Shown here: piece by piece, positions 13,307 to 15,079 of the stretch
How positions within the stretch are numbered: the first letter of the stretch is position 1
How the letters are laid out: every line of letters begins with the position of its first letter
Origin: Arcicella rigui
GTDB taxonomy: Bacteria > Bacteroidota > Bacteroidia > Cytophagales > Spirosomataceae
NCBI RefSeq assembly: GCF_034929435.1
Contig: NZ_JAYFUM010000038.1
Coordinates: 1-15,079, forward strand
Reading direction: 5' to 3'
DNA length: 15,079 nucleotides
Translations under genes and position numbers: made by a program
The notes under the pieces: generated by a model
What the model was told of the DNA's origin: nothing
Database searches by the model: none
What the model saw: only the letters and a program-made list of their open reading frames with translations

Positions 13307-14434
13307 TTAAGTCAAAAACTCTTTCGGTGATTTTCCTGTAAATTTTTTAAAAGAACGATTGAAAGTGGCTTTTGAATTAAATCCGCAGTCGAAGGCAATG
13401 CCCAAGAGTGTAATGTTTTTATTTTCTGGTAAAAGAGCCCTTTTCTGAAACTCTTTTACTCGGTATTCATTCACAAAATCATTAAAATTCTTTCCAAAAG
13501 CATTGTTCACTACGCCCGAAAGTACTGATACATTGGTTTTTAGGCGACTGGCAATATCCGAAAGTGTAAGTTCTGGCTGTAAATACAGTTGCTCTTCTTG
13601 CATCAAATGCAGTATTTTGGTCTTCCATTTACTCAGTTCTTCTTCTTCAAATTTTTCTTTGGGTGGATTTTCTGATACTGCATCTTCCGCCTCTTTAAAA
13701 ACCAAATCTTTGGTGGGTTGAGCTTGGGCATAACCCGTGATAGAAATATAATAAATCAAAATTACACCGATTAAATTATCCCACCAGTCTTGCTTAAAAT
13801 CTAATTTAAAATTGCTAATGATGACCAGTTTAATCAACGAAACAGTCCAATCTAAAAGCAATACAAGCAATAAATTCCGAAACCATTTAAAACTAACCGA
13901 TTCAATATCAGAAAATTGTGTTTTTGTCCATAGCCTATATTGATTGTAGAGCTTGAATGCCCGATACATATAATAGGCAGTCAGAACGATACTTGTCAGC
14001 AGTTCCAGATGACCAATGCCCCAAGTGTTATGATAATTTTTCTCGAAGTATTGGACAAAATCTTTCCCCATCGAAAAAATGATAATTCTGTATAGAGTAT
14101 CAATTAAAAATGGCAAAAAATGGAAAATATCTTTTAATCTAAAACGGAAATCTTTATCAATCTGACTTTTAAAATAAAAATAACAAAGCGGAGGCAAAGC
14201 CAGTCCAAAGGTTCTTGGCAGAAAATTGAGTTCTTGCCAGAGGATTTCGATACCCGAAAATCCCAACATATACTCCCAAATATTAAACGCCATACCCACC
14301 AAGACCAAACCCAAAAGGTAGTCGGAAAGACGGTTGTTTTGATAGGCTCTTTTCCAAAATAGGAAAGCATAAATCCATGCTTGAATAAAACCAAACCAAA
14401 GCGGAACAGAGTAATTTGACCAGTAGATTTGCAT
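13307..14434 (-). CDS. Membrane-anchored AraC-family transcriptional regulator
   Basis: The 375-aa protein has about seven hydrophobic helices in its first 240 residues (for example VPLWFGFIQAWIYAFLFW near 10-27 and LIGVILIYYISITGYA near 220-236). A charged linker follows, then a C-terminal AraC DNA-binding domain at about 285-375. Both helix-turn-helix units are visible: LTLSDIASRLKTNVSVLSGV, and LLGIAFDCGFNSKATFNRSF followed by KFTGKSPKEF. This layout is common in Bacteroidota and suggests a sensor in the inner membrane with its DNA-binding end in the cytoplasm. It lies 72 bases downstream of a doxX-family gene on the same strand and may be co-transcribed with it. The signal it senses is unknown. 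Confidence 0.88.
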   Translation of the reverse strand: MQIYWSNYSVPLWFGFIQAWIYAFLFWKRAYQNNRLSDYLLGLVLVGMAFNIWEYMLGFSGIEILWQELNFLPRTFGLALPPLCYFYFKSQIDKDFRFRLKDIFHFLPFLIDTLYRIIIFSMGKDFVQYFEKNYHNTWGIGHLELLTSIVLTAYYMYRAFKLYNQYRLWTKTQFSDIESVSFKWFRNLLLVLLLDWTVSLIKLVIISNFKLDFKQDWWDNLIGVILIYYISITGYAQAQPTKDLVFKEAEDAVSENPPKEKFEEEELSKWKTKILHLMQEEQLYLQPELTLSDIASRLKTNVSVLSGVVNNAFGKNFNDFVNEYRVKEFQKRALLPENKNITLLGIAFDCGFNSKATFNRSFKKFTGKSPKEFLT

Positions 14435-14506
14435 CTGGGAAAATGGTTGAATCAGGGTAAATATTGAGAAGTTTAAATGATTAAATGAATTTACGGGTAA
14501 AATGTT

Positions 14507-14944
14507 TTATTTAAACCACTTTTTTGCAATAAAATGGTCGAGTCCGAAAGTGCCAGAACCCATCACGATGGCGTACAGGGCAATCCAAAGGAAGCCCATG
14601 GCAGGCAACATTTCCCATACTTCGCCTCCCCATTTTTGAAAGAAAATAGCGACCAACATCGTACACATCACCATAAAACCCGCCAAGCGAGTACATAAAC
14701 CCAACACTAACAATGCTCCCCCGAATGTTTCGGCAAGTACTGCTGCCCATGCAAAAAAGGCAGGAAAAGGAAAACCAAATTTAGTCACATCTTGAATAAA
14801 CCAATCTGGACAAGGGAACTTACTTCCGCCAAAATTTACGGCTAAGAAATAACAGCCAATGATGCGTGGCAAAGCCAATAACAAATCAGAGTACCAAGCA
14901 GAAGTATAAACAGGAGTGATGATTTTAGAGAATAATGCTTTCAT
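14507..14944 (-). CDS. DoxX family membrane protein
   Basis: The 145-aa protein has four predicted membrane helices and the DoxX layout: a first helix LLLALPRIIGCYFLAVNFGG, a loop with a GFPFPAFFAW segment, FAWAAVLAETFGGALLVLGLCTRLAG for the second helix and the conserved Glu of the family, then MVMCTMLVAIFF and GFLWIALYAIVMGSG. DoxX-like proteins are inner-membrane proteins tied to quinone or thiosulfate redox functions and oxidative stress in some bacteria; the role of this one is not known. It precedes the AraC-type regulator on the same strand. The ATG at 14944 gives the typical length; a shorter internal start would lose the first helix. Confidence 0.85.
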   Translation of the reverse strand: MKALFSKIITPVYTSAWYSDLLLALPRIIGCYFLAVNFGGSKFPCPDWFIQDVTKFGFPFPAFFAWAAVLAETFGGALLVLGLCTRLAGFMVMCTMLVAIFFQKWGGEVWEMLPAMGFLWIALYAIVMGSGTFGLDHFIAKKWFK

Positions 14945-14966
14945 GATTTCGTTTTTTAAAATGAAG

Positions 14967-15077
14967 TCATCTTGACTTTTTAATTTTCTTAATTGCCATG
15001 ATAATAAAAGCTATAAAGTTAAATCCCATCCAACTTGAAAGAGTTGTATCAAATCGATTTAACAAAGACCTATAACT
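14967..15077 (-). CDS. Possible C-terminal fragment of a minus-strand gene
   Basis: On the reverse strand the frame entering at the window edge stays open for 36 codons and stops at TGA (14969-14967), 22 bases before the doxX start. The peptide has a likely membrane helix (MGFNFIAFIIMAI) and a basic tail (KKIKKSR), a believable end for a membrane protein. It is short and AT-rich, so chance openness is possible. If real, it would head the doxX-araC operon. Confidence 0.4.
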   Translation of the reverse strand, partial: SYRSLLNRFDTTLSSWMGFNFIAFIIMAIKKIKKSR

Positions 15078-15079
15078 AT

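Overview
The window reads as a Bacteroidota chromosome, probably a Cytophagales-type genome. It is AT-rich, its start codons lack Shine-Dalgarno sequences, several -7 boxes fit TAnnTTTG, and the gene families are typical of the phylum. The genus cannot be set from sequence alone.

Left part (1-3818): the 5' end of an unidentified minus-strand gene, a 27-bp inverted repeat pair, an aldose 1-epimerase family protein, and a full-length MaeB-type malic enzyme with a phosphotransacetylase-like domain. The two complete genes end in clear terminators.

Middle (3819-5979): an accessory, repeat-rich stretch. It holds two very small minus-strand membrane protein genes, a 21-bp tandem repeat that encodes KI(S/P)QSGS units, an unknown 248-aa Bacteroidota protein, two copies of a 35-bp direct repeat around that block, and copies of a 33-nt palindrome (a third copy lies near 7.8 kb).

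Core (5980-12654): this is the interesting part and looks like an RNA damage and repair island. Two HEPN-type putative ribonucleases, each with an Rx4H motif, flank a tRNA-like RNA. That RNA has textbook acceptor, D and T arms, but the anticodon arm is replaced by a roughly 16-bp hairpin. Next come a WYL-domain regulator (minus strand) and, divergently, a Ro60/TROVE protein (rsr) and an RtcB RNA ligase. The 421 bases between rsr and rtcB encode three tandem Y-RNA-like RNAs. Each has a long closing stem, a nearly identical internal-loop motif (TGYCGTWG, with a bulged U) that is a good candidate Ro60-binding site, and a tRNA-like head with a T-arm. In the third RNA the tRNA module is circularly permuted: T-arm, capped acceptor stem, then D-arm. 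Known rsr-rtcB operons of other bacteria carry YrlA/YrlB-type Y RNAs. Three divergent copies in a Bacteroidota-like locus, with a further tRNA mimic between HEPN nucleases next door, look new to me. The working model, which is inference, is that HEPN enzymes cut RNA, Ro60 and Y RNAs recognise or route damaged or tRNA-like RNA, RtcB reseals ends, and the WYL protein senses the condition.

Right part (12655-15079): an unknown 135-aa protein, a membrane-anchored AraC-type regulator, a DoxX family membrane protein, and a possible C-terminal fragment of another gene at the window edge.
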